Source: Oceanimonas sp. GK1
GTDB lineage: Bacteria > Pseudomonadota > Gammaproteobacteria > Enterobacterales > Aeromonadaceae
Direction: 5' to 3'
Assembly (NCBI RefSeq): GCF_000243075.1
Contig: NC_016745.1
Span: forward strand, 301,501-365,500
DNA: 64,000 bases
In this document: piece by piece, positions 1-7,958 of the stretch
Layout of the letters: each line of letters begins with the position of its first letter
Numbering within the stretch: the stretch's first letter is position 1
Translations under genes and position numbers: made by a program
The notes under the pieces: model-generated
What the model saw: the letters and a program-made list of their open reading frames with translations, nothing else
What the model was told of the DNA's origin: nothing
Database searches by the model: none

Positions 1-1
1 G

Positions 2-868
2 GAACTGACCCGGGGCCTCGGCGCCGGCGCCGAGGCGGAAGTGGGCCGCCAGGCCGCGGAAGAAAGCGAAGCCGATATTCGTGCCCGCCTGCAGGGGGCG
101 GATCTGTGCTTTATTACCGCTGGCATGGGCGGTGGCACCGGCACCGGCGCCGCGCCCGTGGTGGCGCGTCTGGCCCGGGAAATGAACATCATGACGGTGG
201 CCATCGTCACCCGCCCCTTTGGCTTTGAGGGCAAAAAGCGCGCCCGCATGGCCGAACAGGGCCTGGAGACCCTGGCCGAGCACACCGACGCCCTGCTGGT
301 GCTGCCCAACGACTACCTGCTGCGGGTGTTGGGTGCGCGCACGCCGTTGCTCAAGGCGTTTTCCGAAAGCAGCAAGGTCATTCAGAACGCGGTGCGCGGC
401 CTGGCGGACATCATTGGCCAGACCGGCCTGATTAACATCGACTTTGCCGACGTGCGCACCATCATGAGCCAGCAGGGCAAGGCGGTGATGGGCATTGGCC
501 TGGCCCGGGGCGACAACAAGGTGGAAGAAGCCACCCTGCAGGCGCTGAACAACCCGCTGCTGGAAAAGGTGGAGCTGGAAGGCGCTCGAGGGGTACTGCT
601 CAACGTGGTGGCCTCCATGGACATCGGCCTCGACGACTTTCAGAAAATCGGCGACCGGGTGGCCGAGTGCGTGGGCGAGGACGCGACCGTGGTGTCGGGT
701 ATCACCCTGGATCCGGAGCTGACCGACAGCATTCAGGTCACCATGATCGCCACCGGCATTCAGCCGCCGAAAGAAACCATAGCGCCGGTGCAGCCCCAGC
801 CGCAGGCCGAAGCGCCGCTGCAGGAAGGGCTCGATATTCCCGCCTTTCTGCGCCAGCGCCAGCAGTAG
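2..868 (+). CDS. ftsZ: Cell division protein FtsZ, 5'-truncated by window edge
   Basis: Tubulin-like GTPase that polymerises into the division ring. The frame is open from base 2 and begins inside the N-terminal LTRGLGAGA region, so about a quarter of the protein lies outside. The tubulin signature GMGGGTGTG starts at base 122, the synergy-loop motif NIDFADVR (catalytic aspartates) follows, and the C-terminal peptide DIPAFLRQRQQ matches the tail that binds FtsA/ZipA. The linker between core and tail is only about 20-25 residues, shorter than in E. coli. It is followed by a terminator and convergent gltS, not by lpxC as in the usual dcw cluster, and the core is clearly diverged from E. coli FtsZ, so it may be a second ftsZ copy. 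Family certain; paralogue status inferred. Confidence 0.93.
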   Translation, partial: ELTRGLGAGAEAEVGRQAAEESEADIRARLQGADLCFITAGMGGGTGTGAAPVVARLAREMNIMTVAIVTRPFGFEGKKRARMAEQGLETLAEHTDALLVLPNDYLLRVLGARTPLLKAFSESSKVIQNAVRGLADIIGQTGLINIDFADVRTIMSQQGKAVMGIGLARGDNKVEEATLQALNNPLLEKVELEGARGVLLNVVASMDIGLDDFQKIGDRVAECVGEDATVVSGITLDPELTDSIQVTMIATGIQPPKETIAPVQPQPQAEAPLQEGLDIPAFLRQRQQ

Positions 869-887
869 GCGCCCGCGCTCAAACAAC

Positions 888-917
888 AAAAAGGCCGACG
901 CAAGCGTCGGCCTTTTT
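888..917. terminator. Bidirectional intrinsic terminator between ftsZ and gltS
   Basis: GGCCGACGC and GCGTCGGCC form a 9-bp stem with a two-base loop. It is flanked by five A and five T residues, so it has a U-tract in both directions and serves the convergent ftsZ and gltS transcripts. Confidence 0.85.
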
Positions 918-934
918 CGTGCTGATGTTCAGGC

Positions 935-2143
935 TCAGCCGAACACGTTCAGGCACCAGGTAATGGCGGGAATGGCCACAATGTCGATCAGCACGGCGCC
1001 ACACAGCGGCGCTATGATAAAGGCCTTGTGGGAGAACACTCGGTAGCGGTCGCACACCGCGCCCATGTTGGCCACCGCATTGGGCGTGGCCCCCAGGCCA
1101 TGGCCCACGAAACCGGCGCAGAGCACGGCGGCATCGTAGTTGCCGCCCATCAGCCGGAACATCAGGAAATAGGCCAGCAAAATGATAGCCAGGGTCTGAA
1201 CCGCCAGAATGATAATCAGCGTGCCGCCCAGATCCGCCAGCTGCCACAGTTTCAGCGACATCATCGCCATGGTCAGGAAAATGCCCAGGCAAAAATCCCC
1301 CACCACATTGTTGGCGCTGTCGGACAGCGGCAGCAGACGCACCACCTCATTCAGGTTGCGCAGCACGATGGCCACAAACATGGCCCCCACGTAAGACGGC
1401 AGAATTATGTCGAAGTGTTCGCGCAGGTTGCCGCTCAGCCACAGCCCCGCCACCATGGTACACAACACCACGGCCACGCTCTTCAGCAGCAGGGTGCCGG
1501 TCACCGGCTCACGGCTGGGCTTTTCCGCTTCTTTCAGCGCTTCCAGCTCATGCACCTGCTCCGCCTCAATGGTCACCTTATGGCGCTTGATCAGCAGCCG
1601 GGCCACCGGCGCGCCCAGCAGGCCGCCGGCCACCATACCAAAGGTCGCCGCCGCCAGCGCCGCCGTGGTAGCACCGGTCACCCCCAGGGCCTCGGCCTCG
1701 GGGCCAAAGGCGGCGGCAGCGCCAAAGCCGCCTTCCAGCGACACCGCACCAGCCATCAGCCCCAGCAGGGGATGCTCGCCCAGCGCCGAGGCCATGCCAA
1801 TGCCGATGCCGTTCTGCAGCAGTGCCAGCAACCAGCAGGCGACCAGGTAAACGCCCAGCACCTTGCCGCCCTTTTTCAGCAGGGCCAGGCTGCCGCCCAG
1901 GCCCACGGTGGCGAAAAAGGCGATCATCAGCGGGCTTTGCAGCGCCAGATCGAAGGTGATTTCCACCTGGGCCCAATCCCGGGCCAGCCAGGCGAACACG
2001 GCAAAGCCAAAGCCGCCGATCACCGGGGCCGGCACGCACAGCTGGTGCAGCACGGGGATGCGTCGCTGCAGGTACATGCCCAGCATCAGCAACAGGGCCG
2101 CCAGGGTGGTGGTGGTCATCACATCGAATGAAATCACGTTCAT
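935..2143 (-). CDS. gltS: Sodium/glutamate symporter GltS
   Basis: Inner-membrane Na+-coupled glutamate uptake carrier, 402 aa, the usual family length, with about ten hydrophobic segments. The C-terminal pore loop carries the conserved GHGLGATPNAVANM motif. The first pore loop reads EGGFGAAAAF where E. coli GltS, as I recall it, has GGHGTGAAW, so that re-entrant loop is diverged. A GGGAAG ribosome site precedes the ATG. It is the last gene of an iclR-hutG-gltS run, 34 bp after hutG. Since HutG yields glutamate from formiminoglutamate, the pair suggests scavenging of glutamate-type compounds; the exact substrate is inferred. Confidence 0.9.
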   Translation of the reverse strand: MNVISFDVMTTTTLAALLLMLGMYLQRRIPVLHQLCVPAPVIGGFGFAVFAWLARDWAQVEITFDLALQSPLMIAFFATVGLGGSLALLKKGGKVLGVYLVACWLLALLQNGIGIGMASALGEHPLLGLMAGAVSLEGGFGAAAAFGPEAEALGVTGATTAALAAATFGMVAGGLLGAPVARLLIKRHKVTIEAEQVHELEALKEAEKPSREPVTGTLLLKSVAVVLCTMVAGLWLSGNLREHFDIILPSYVGAMFVAIVLRNLNEVVRLLPLSDSANNVVGDFCLGIFLTMAMMSLKLWQLADLGGTLIIILAVQTLAIILLAYFLMFRLMGGNYDAAVLCAGFVGHGLGATPNAVANMGAVCDRYRVFSHKAFIIAPLCGAVLIDIVAIPAITWCLNVFG

Positions 2144-2177
2144 AAAACTTCCCTATAGATACAGCTTGAGGGGCCTG

Positions 2178-3128
2178 TCAGCCGGTTAATCTTGCCAACA
2201 GGCGGGCGGCCACGCGGGCCGTGAGTGACTGGTGATCACGGGCCGGATTGAGCTCGGCAATATCGGCCATCATCACCTTGTTGCTGGCAAGAATGCGGTC
2301 GATTGCCGCTTCCAGCAGACCCATGTCCATGCCCCGCACCGCCGGCGCGCTCACGCCGGGTGCCAGGCTGGCAGGCAACACATCCAGGCAGATGGTCAGG
2401 TAGATCACGTCCACCTCGGCCAGCGCCTGATCCAGTGCGTCAAACAACGGCACCGGATTCCAGCCGGCCAACTGCTCATCCAGCACAATGCGGGTGTTCA
2501 GCTGCTCGGCCCGTTCAAACAGCGCCGCCGTATTGTGGTAGCGGCTGACGCCAATGCAGGTGTAATGAAAGGGAATGCCCAGTTGCTCGCACAACAGCGC
2601 GCACTGGTTAAAGGGGGTGCCGGAGCTGGCCCGGGCGGAGCGGCGCAGATCCAGGTGGGCATCGAAGTTGATGATGCCCACCCGGGGCAAGGCCCGCCTG
2701 TCCTGCAGGTGCCGCATCAGGCCGGTAAAGCTGCCATAGGCAATTTCATGGCCGCCGCCCAGACCCACCACCCGGTGACCGGCGCCCAGCAACCGGGCCA
2801 CCTGCTCGGCATAGAGCGACTGGGCCTGCTCCAGTTCGTCTTCATGGCAGACCACGTCACCGGCGTCGTAGAGCGCATGCTTACCATGCCACGACAGATT
2901 GGCGGCGGCGGCACGCAACGCCTTGGGGCCCATGGCGGCACCGGGGTTGCCCTGGTTGCGGCGCACCCCGGCATCGCTGCAAAAGCCAAGCAGCGCCACC
3001 CCGGCCGGAGACGCACCGGCCAGCGACTGCACCTGCTGGTGCCAGCGCAAGGCCAGGGGGCCCTCGTCGGTATCGACCCGGCCCTGCCACAGGTTCATGT
3101 CGGCCAGTTTGTAGGTGGTTTGCTTCAT
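2178..3128 (-). CDS. hutG: Formimidoylglutamase HutG (arginase/ureohydrolase fold)
   Basis: Hydrolyses N-formimino-L-glutamate to glutamate and formamide, the last step of one histidine-degradation branch. Ureohydrolase metal-site motifs are present: GGGHE (His127) and NFDAHLD (Asp156, His158, Asp160). The third motif reads TICLDVLPASLAPG, with Cys247 where arginases have the first Asp; whether this is usual for HutG needs an alignment. The start at 3128 (MKQTTYK, 316 aa) is chosen because AGGAG lies 6 nt upstream; the in-frame ATG 15 nt earlier has no such site. No hutU or hutH lies in the window. It sits between an IclR regulator and gltS. Confidence 0.86.
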   Translation of the reverse strand: MKQTTYKLADMNLWQGRVDTDEGPLALRWHQQVQSLAGASPAGVALLGFCSDAGVRRNQGNPGAAMGPKALRAAAANLSWHGKHALYDAGDVVCHEDELEQAQSLYAEQVARLLGAGHRVVGLGGGHEIAYGSFTGLMRHLQDRRALPRVGIINFDAHLDLRRSARASSGTPFNQCALLCEQLGIPFHYTCIGVSRYHNTAALFERAEQLNTRIVLDEQLAGWNPVPLFDALDQALAEVDVIYLTICLDVLPASLAPGVSAPAVRGMDMGLLEAAIDRILASNKVMMADIAELNPARDHQSLTARVAARLLARLTG

Positions 3129-3149
3129 GATTGACTCCTGCATATTGGT

Positions 3150-3872
3150 TCAGTAACTCATGGCGCCCAGGCGTTGGGCGGCGTCACAGGTCCAGCGAAT
3201 CCACTGGCCGGCGGCGGGCCCCACCCGCTCTGCCGGCGCCATCAGGCTGATGCCGCCCAGCAGGTGCTCCCGGCTGCTCAGCACCGGCACGCTCACGCCC
3301 CAGATGTTGGGGTCTATCTCCCCTTCCGACACCGCGTACCCCTGCTCGCGCACGGCTGCCAGCTCGGTCTCAAGCGCCGCCTGTTCGGCAGGCCGCAGGC
3401 CCGCCAGTACCGCCTCGCGCAGCGAAGGCTCGGCAAAGGCCAGCAGCGCCTTGGCACTGGCACCGCGCAGCAGCGGCTGGGAATGGCCCTTCTGGTAGCA
3501 GCAGCGCAAGGCCTGGGAGCTGTCGATCATTTCCACGCACAGGGCACGGCGGCCCGACAGCATCATCAGGGCGGCACTTTCCCCGGTGCGCACCGCCAGC
3601 TCGCTGAGCAGAGGCCGGGCCCAGGTCAGCACGCTGTTGTGCTGCTCAAAGCCCGCCGCCAGCTGTACCGCCATGGGGCCGGGGGCGTAATGGCCACTGT
3701 GGCGTTCCTGCACCAATGACCAGCGCGTCAGCACCGCCAGATAGCGGTAGGTGCTCGACAGCGGCTGGCCGGTGCGCTCGGCCAGGGTCCGGGCCGTCAG
3801 CGGCTCGGCCGCCACGGCCAGGGCCGACAGCAGCGCAAATACCTTGTCCTGGGATGGTGTTTTTTCAGCCAT
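3150..3872 (-). CDS. IclR-family transcriptional regulator
   Basis: 240 aa with the IclR layout: an N-terminal winged helix-turn-helix (about residues 5-70, including the recognition segment QPLSSTYRYLAVLTRWSLV) and a C-terminal ligand-binding domain (about 85-235). It is the first gene of an iclR-hutG-gltS unit, ending 21 bp before hutG, so it probably controls that unit in response to a histidine- or glutamate-derived ligand. The effector is not visible from sequence. A TTCTC-N7-GAGAA inverted repeat upstream is a candidate operator. Confidence 0.85.
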   Translation of the reverse strand: MAEKTPSQDKVFALLSALAVAAEPLTARTLAERTGQPLSSTYRYLAVLTRWSLVQERHSGHYAPGPMAVQLAAGFEQHNSVLTWARPLLSELAVRTGESAALMMLSGRRALCVEMIDSSQALRCCYQKGHSQPLLRGASAKALLAFAEPSLREAVLAGLRPAEQAALETELAAVREQGYAVSEGEIDPNIWGVSVPVLSSREHLLGGISLMAPAERVGPAAGQWIRWTCDAAQRLGAMSY

Positions 3873-3927
3873 GACGTCCTCCTGGGGCCGCGACCTTCGC
3901 TCAGAAAGCGAACGGTGTAAAACTTAA

Positions 3928-3944
3928 TTCTCGAAATATGAGAA
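3928..3944. promoter_or_regulatory. Candidate IclR operator (TTCTC-N7-GAGAA)
   Basis: Five-base inverted arms with a 7-bp AT-rich spacer in the iclR-hutG-gltS promoter region. The position suits autoregulation; assignment to this IclR protein is inference. Confidence 0.4.
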
Positions 3945-4084
3945 ATAATGGCAATTTAAATTGACTTATTCCACTAATATGAAAAGAGAGATACTCTGAC
4001 CCCAGCCACGGCGGACAGGACAGCAGTAGGCAGAAAAGGATCACAGCAGGCAGGAAAGGACAGCAAGGCACCGAAAAAACGGAC

Positions 4085-4114
4085 GAAAAAAAGGGCAGGC
4101 CGGTCGGCCTGCCC
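4085..4114 (-). terminator. Intrinsic terminator (minus strand)
   Basis: GGGCAGGCC and GGCCTGCCC form a 9-bp stem with a 4-base loop. Read on the minus strand the stem is followed by a run of U. It lies 190 bp beyond the end of the endonuclease/exonuclease/phosphatase-family gene. Confidence 0.85.
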
Positions 4115-4300
4115 CGAGATGAAGGAATTCAGCGAATTCTCCGGGTCACCATCCCGGACAACTGAAGCTTCGAAAGCAATCTAGGGTCTCAGGAAGCATT
4201 TAATCGTTAAAAATAACCGCTTCCCAGCCTTTCATCCCCAATGTTTGATGTCGCTCCCGTTCTGGCCTGGCAAGCCCGTAAAAGCGTGAAGACTCTCACA

Positions 4301-5413
4301 TCACAGGGCGATATCCACCCACACCAGCCGGTGATCCGAGCCCAGCGAGCGCCGCGCCGGACGGCCGTTACGGCGCCAGAACCAGCCGGCCTCATCCTGC
4401 TCCGGCACCGGCCAGAGCACCCCGCTGGCGAGGGCCGTGAGCGTGGCGGCGGGCAGCACATAATCCAGCCGCAGCCCGTTAATGTGGGTCCACAGACGGG
4501 CCGGGCCCCGGCGCGGCTCAGGGGGCCGCAAGCGCACCGCTCCTGCCGAAGCCGGCCGCAGCCGCCCCCGGCTGACCGCCTGATTCAGCCGGGGATCCGC
4601 CAGCAAGGCGCGGATCCCGGTTCGAAAGCCGTTGCCGTCCACCGGATCCGCGTTCAGATCCCCCAGGATCACAAAGTCGGCACCGGCGTCCAGGCCGCCC
4701 CGTCGGCCATTGTCGTCCTCCAGGTAATCTCCCCGGCCCGGACGAATATAGTCGTGCCAGAGCCTGAGCTCGTCGTGATTACGGCAGCTATTGCGCCGCT
4801 CCGGGCCCTCGTCGATGGGCGGTGCCGGATGACAGGCCAGCAGGTGCAGCACCCGGCCGCCGGGCAGGCGCACCGGCAGATCCAGGTGGTTCTTGGAAGA
4901 CAGCGGCAGAAACGCCAGCACCTCGGGCGGATAGTAAGGCCGGCCATCCATCCGGGGCAGCCGGGCCCCGGGCATGTGCTGCCATAAAAAGCGGCGAAAA
5001 CTGCGCAACCGGTCCAGTTCCAGTGGCAAACGGGACAAAATGGCAAAGCCATACTGGCCGTGAAAGGTGCCAAAGCCCAGGCCGTCCTGAGGCAATACCG
5101 GCACCAGGCCGCCATTCAGGGCCAGCGGGCCCGGCAGGCCGGTGTTAACCGGCGCCAGATAGCGGCAGGGATAATCAATGCCGCCTTCGCCTGCCGCCAG
5201 GTAAGCCTCGGCAAAGGCCGTCAGGTGGCCGCTGTCGCTGGCGTCGCCGTCGTGATCGAACTCGTTCAGCAACAGAATATCCGGCCGCACCTGCTGCACC
5301 ATGGCGGCGATATGGCGCAGCTGCGGGCTGCCGTTTGCTATCTCGGCGGCCAGGGCGCCGGGGGCGCTGCGATCCAGCGCCACATTAAAGCTGGCGATTC
5401 GTATTTTTTGCAC
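4301..5413 (-). CDS. Endonuclease/exonuclease/phosphatase (EEP) family protein
   Basis: 370 aa with the DNase I-like EEP fold. Motifs in order: RIASFNVAL at the N terminus, LLLNEFD (metal-binding Glu), GQYGFAILSR, HLLACHPAP, GDLNADP (catalytic Asp-x-Asn), LDYVLP and terminal SDHRLVWVDI (catalytic Asp-His). These predict a metal-dependent phosphodiester or phosphomonoester hydrolase; substrate unknown. No clear signal peptide is seen. It is transcribed alone, divergent from the DUF3634-like gene, with its terminator at 4085-4114. Confidence 0.82.
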   Translation of the reverse strand: MQKIRIASFNVALDRSAPGALAAEIANGSPQLRHIAAMVQQVRPDILLLNEFDHDGDASDSGHLTAFAEAYLAAGEGGIDYPCRYLAPVNTGLPGPLALNGGLVPVLPQDGLGFGTFHGQYGFAILSRLPLELDRLRSFRRFLWQHMPGARLPRMDGRPYYPPEVLAFLPLSSKNHLDLPVRLPGGRVLHLLACHPAPPIDEGPERRNSCRNHDELRLWHDYIRPGRGDYLEDDNGRRGGLDAGADFVILGDLNADPVDGNGFRTGIRALLADPRLNQAVSRGRLRPASAGAVRLRPPEPRRGPARLWTHINGLRLDYVLPAATLTALASGVLWPVPEQDEAGWFWRRNGRPARRSLGSDHRLVWVDIAL

Positions 5414-5480
5414 GGAAGTGATTGCCTTTGGCGTTCAAAATGTCATCATTTTGTCTTCAATGTTTTCAGGGAAGAAAACC

Positions 5481-5780
5481 ATGTTCGGCACACTGGCTGC
5501 AACCTCGGCCTTGCTGTTTGCGCTGCTCTATCTGCTGCGCCGGCGCCAGGAAAGTTTCTGCATCACCATTCACGATGAACGCCTCGATATCAAGCGTGGC
5601 CATCCTCCCCAGGATCTGCTCAGCCACTGCCGGCAAATGGTGCAGGAAGCCCGAACCTTGAGGGGCACCATTCGCGGCATTCGCCGGGGCAACGAGGTGG
5701 TATTGATGTGCTCACGCAGCATTCCCGCCTCCTACCGCCAGGATATTCGCCTGTTCTGGCAAAAGCAGACGCGCCAGTAG
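5481..5780 (+). CDS. Small membrane-anchored protein, DUF3634-like
   Basis: 99 aa: an N-terminal transmembrane helix (about residues 3-18, ending in RRRQ), then a soluble domain with FCITIHDERLDIKRGHPPQDLLSHCRQM and a terminal IRLFWQ. It resembles the small DUF3634 family of gammaproteobacteria as I recall it; no function is known. The start at 5481 is chosen because AGGGA lies 8 nt upstream; an in-frame ATG at 5460 is an alternative. Confidence 0.65.
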   Translation: MFGTLAATSALLFALLYLLRRRQESFCITIHDERLDIKRGHPPQDLLSHCRQMVQEARTLRGTIRGIRRGNEVVLMCSRSIPASYRQDIRLFWQKQTRQ

Positions 5781-5859
5781 GCGTTAAACGAGTCCGCCTC
5801 TTGACTTGATCGGCGTTTCCCGCTTTGCTGGTTATATTACTTTTCCAAGAGACTGCACC

Positions 5860-6549
5860 ATGAAAAAACTCAGCCCGCTTCTGCTGTGCGCCCTGCTTGC
5901 CGCCTGTGCCGGCAAGCCCGATTCCGGGGCCGAGACCCAGGCCGACGACCAGACCCAAAGCGCCCAGACCGACGCGCAGGAACAGGGCCCGGTCACGCCC
6001 AGGGGCGAGTTCGCTCAGATTGACGTCAGCCGCTCCCAGCAGGCGATGGACGACATTAGCGGCGGCAAGGCCGACACCATCAACACCATTTTGCAAAGCC
6101 CCAACGACTACGCCCCGCCGGTGCTGTATCTGATGTCGGCCATCATGTTCGATAACGACTACCAGGATCAGGGGACCTTCTGGTATTACGCCGCCCAGCT
6201 GCGCGCCCGCAGTGACGCCAACAAGTCGGGGGATGACACCACCCACGCCGCCGTCAGCCAGCTGAATCAGCAGTTTGGCGTGCGTATCGGCCCTCACTCC
6301 CTGGGCAACCCGGAGCGGCTCCAGTCCATTGTGAACCAGGTGCTGAAGTGGGACAGCGAGCAAAGCCGCAACTACGATCCCCGCTGGATTGCCCTGCAGG
6401 GTCGGGATGTGGTGACCGAAACCCAGGTAGACTTCGCCCCCCGGGAAAAATGGCAGGAAATCGACGCCCTTACCCGCAACCAGTTCCGCCAGGGGCTGGA
6501 GCAGGCCCTGACCGAAATTCGCAACCGTCAGTCCCAGCCGGCCCAGTAA
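5860..6549 (+). CDS. Predicted lipoprotein of unknown function
   Basis: 229 aa. The start at 5860 gives a lipoprotein signal: MKK, a hydrophobic stretch and lipobox LLAAC with the lipidated Cys near residue 16. A Gln/Asp/Thr-rich linker (about 18-45) follows, then a mostly helical domain rich in Trp and Tyr (QGTFWYYAAQLRARSDANKS) with no family I recognise. It is followed at once by an intrinsic terminator, so it is probably monocistronic. Predicted location is the periplasmic face of the inner or outer membrane. Confidence 0.75.
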   Translation: MKKLSPLLLCALLAACAGKPDSGAETQADDQTQSAQTDAQEQGPVTPRGEFAQIDVSRSQQAMDDISGGKADTINTILQSPNDYAPPVLYLMSAIMFDNDYQDQGTFWYYAAQLRARSDANKSGDDTTHAAVSQLNQQFGVRIGPHSLGNPERLQSIVNQVLKWDSEQSRNYDPRWIALQGRDVVTETQVDFAPREKWQEIDALTRNQFRQGLEQALTEIRNRQSQPAQ

Positions 6550-6570
6550 GCCCTCCTCCGCCGTTATACT

Positions 6571-6601
6571 CATCCCGGTCTTTACCGGGATGTTTTATTT
6601 T
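6571..6601 (+). terminator. Intrinsic terminator after the lipoprotein gene
   Basis: CATCCCGGT and ACCGGGATG form a 9-bp stem with loop CTTT, followed by TTTTATTTT. Confidence 0.88.
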
Positions 6602-6676
6602 GGCACCCTCATGCACCTAATGGTCTTACCAATCTGCCCGCTGACGGGCGGCTGATGACGCGGAGAATCATTGCTG

Positions 6677-7351
6677 ATGAATACATCCTCTTCTTCCCCG
6701 GTTCGCGTATGGGACTGGTCGGTTCGCCTGTTTCACTGGAGCCTGCCGGTACTGCTGGGGCTGCTGTGGTACTACGCCGGCGAAGACATGGACCGGCACA
6801 TGCTGTTTGCCCAAATACTGATGAGCCTGCTGCTGTACCGGCTGATCTGGGGCTTTGTGGGCACCCCCTACGCCCGCTTTCGTCACTTTCTGTACCACCC
6901 GCGCCATGTGCTGGCCTATGTGCGCGCCAGCCTGAGCCCGCAAAAGCCGGTGTACCTCAGCCACAACCCCCTGGGCGGCCTGATGGTGCTGGTGCTGCTG
7001 GGCGGTTTGCTGTTGCAGGGCGGCACCGGGCTGTTTGCCACCGACGACATTTTCTACACCGGCCCGCTCTACGATTATGTGAGCGGCGACACCGCCGACG
7101 CCATGACCCGCTGGCACAAACGCTGGTTTTACTGGGGTCTGCTGGTGCTGGTGGGCCTGCACCTGCTGGCGGTGCTGCTGTACCGGTTGCGGGGAGAAAA
7201 CCTGGTGGGCCCCATGATCACCGGCCGCAAGCAGGCACCGGCCGACAGGGTCGCCGACCACCTGCAACAAGAGCACGCCTTTCCCTGGCTGCGCTTTGTG
7301 CTGACCGCCGCCATGGCCTGGGGCGCGGTGGAAGCCCTGTTCCGGCTGTAA
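6677..7351 (+). CDS. Cytochrome b561-type membrane protein
   Basis: 224 aa with four strongly hydrophobic segments (about 15-35, 42-60, 90-112, 145-168) and a fifth near the C terminus. Likely haem-ligating histidines are FHWS in helix 1, the RHFLYHPRHV segment, SHNPLGG, RWHKRWFYWG and LHLLAV, the pattern of prokaryotic b561 and hydrogenase-type cytochrome b subunits. The expected role is electron transfer between quinol and a soluble cytochrome. A cytochrome c' gene 1.9 kb away is a possible partner, since such pairs occur in other proteobacteria; that link is inference. ATG 6677 is preferred over an upstream TTG. Confidence 0.82.
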   Translation: MNTSSSSPVRVWDWSVRLFHWSLPVLLGLLWYYAGEDMDRHMLFAQILMSLLLYRLIWGFVGTPYARFRHFLYHPRHVLAYVRASLSPQKPVYLSHNPLGGLMVLVLLGGLLLQGGTGLFATDDIFYTGPLYDYVSGDTADAMTRWHKRWFYWGLLVLVGLHLLAVLLYRLRGENLVGPMITGRKQAPADRVADHLQQEHAFPWLRFVLTAAMAWGAVEALFRL

Positions 7352-7373
7352 ATAACCCACCCGGCTTTTCCCC

Positions 7374-7396
7374 GGTGGGGCGGTGCCCGCCCCACC
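7374..7396 (+). terminator. GC-rich hairpin after cytochrome b561, possible terminator
   Basis: GGTGGGGCGG, loop TGC, CCGCCCCACC: perfect 10-bp stem 23 bp after the stop codon. There is no U-tract, so it may act only as a 3'-end stabiliser. Confidence 0.5.
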
Positions 7397-7739
7397 TGCC
7401 CCCTTGCCATTCATGCAATGGCAACCCTCCACTCCCGCTCTGTCTTCTTCAGACGCCGCACGCGAACAATGCCATGGTGACCGGAAATTCGCCCCGTCCC
7501 GGTGGGATCTTGTGGCCGTGACGGCCGTCGCCGGTGATGACAGCCGGCCAAAACTGGTTTTAACCCGTCACGATTTGATGGCAAAAGACACCGCTGAACA
7601 CTCCAAGAGCGTGTGCAAAAGCCGGCCAAAAGTGACAAAAATCCCTTAAAAACCGAGAAAAACGATAGAGCCATCGTGCCCATGGCAAATCTGATCAGCG
7701 TGTTGATCATTTCAGCCCTAAGCTTTATTATCTTCGCAT

Positions 7740-7753
7740 ATTGAACGTTCAAT
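7740..7753. promoter_or_regulatory. BetI-like operator palindrome
   Basis: ATTGAACGTTCAAT is a perfect 14-bp palindrome in an AT-rich stretch 201 bp upstream of the BCCT transporter start. It matches the choline-responsive BetI operator of gammaproteobacteria as I remember it. No betI lies in the window, so control in trans is inferred. Confidence 0.65.
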
Positions 7754-7913
7754 TAATAAAAACTCGTTCCGAGCGTCCTTTCAGACTTTAACTATCGCAA
7801 CCGGTCATCGCATGCCGGCCCCGCGATACTTAAGGCCTGACTTGCGCCATCATCAGGCTTTACCGTGCGCAGGCGGATCGCTCCTTGTGTTGCTCAACAA
7901 AGGAGAAATACCC

Positions 7914-7958
7914 GTGTTTGTTATCAATAGGGAAATCAACGGAGGGTCCCCGTCATGA
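7914..7958 (+). CDS. 14-codon leader ORF translationally coupled to the BCCT gene
   Basis: A GTG start with AAAGGAG 8 nt upstream opens a frame encoding MFVINREINGGSPS. Its TGA overlaps the transporter ATG as ATGA. The transporter's own GGAGG site lies inside this ORF. The strong Shine-Dalgarno sequence and exact overlap suggest a real leader peptide coupling or gating translation of the transporter. No homologue is known to me. Confidence 0.5.
   Translation: MFVINREINGGSPS

Larger units (their letters stand above)
3873..4300. other. Intergenic region: candidate IclR operator and a minus-strand terminator
   Basis: No gene seen in 428 bp. The part next to iclR is AT-rich and holds a TTCTC-N7-GAGAA inverted repeat at 3928-3944, 56 bp upstream of the iclR start. 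The middle contains purine-rich, GGACAG/CAGCAGG-like sequence of unknown meaning. A strong terminator for the endonuclease-like gene lies at 4085-4114. Confidence 0.6.
7352..7954. other. Long intergenic/leader region before the BCCT transporter
   Basis: About 600 bp without a full-size gene. It holds a perfect 10-bp GC stem with loop TGC at 7374-7396 (no U-tract), a perfect 14-bp palindrome at 7740-7753, TGATCA-N6-TGATCA near 7693-7710, and a 14-codon leader ORF at 7914-7958. The middle section has no recognised feature. Confidence 0.6.

Noticed and set aside
1028-2131. Long plus-strand open frame (367 codons) opposite gltS
   Set aside because: Low-complexity His/Gln/Arg translation, antisense to a clear GltS; a by-product of high GC codon bias.
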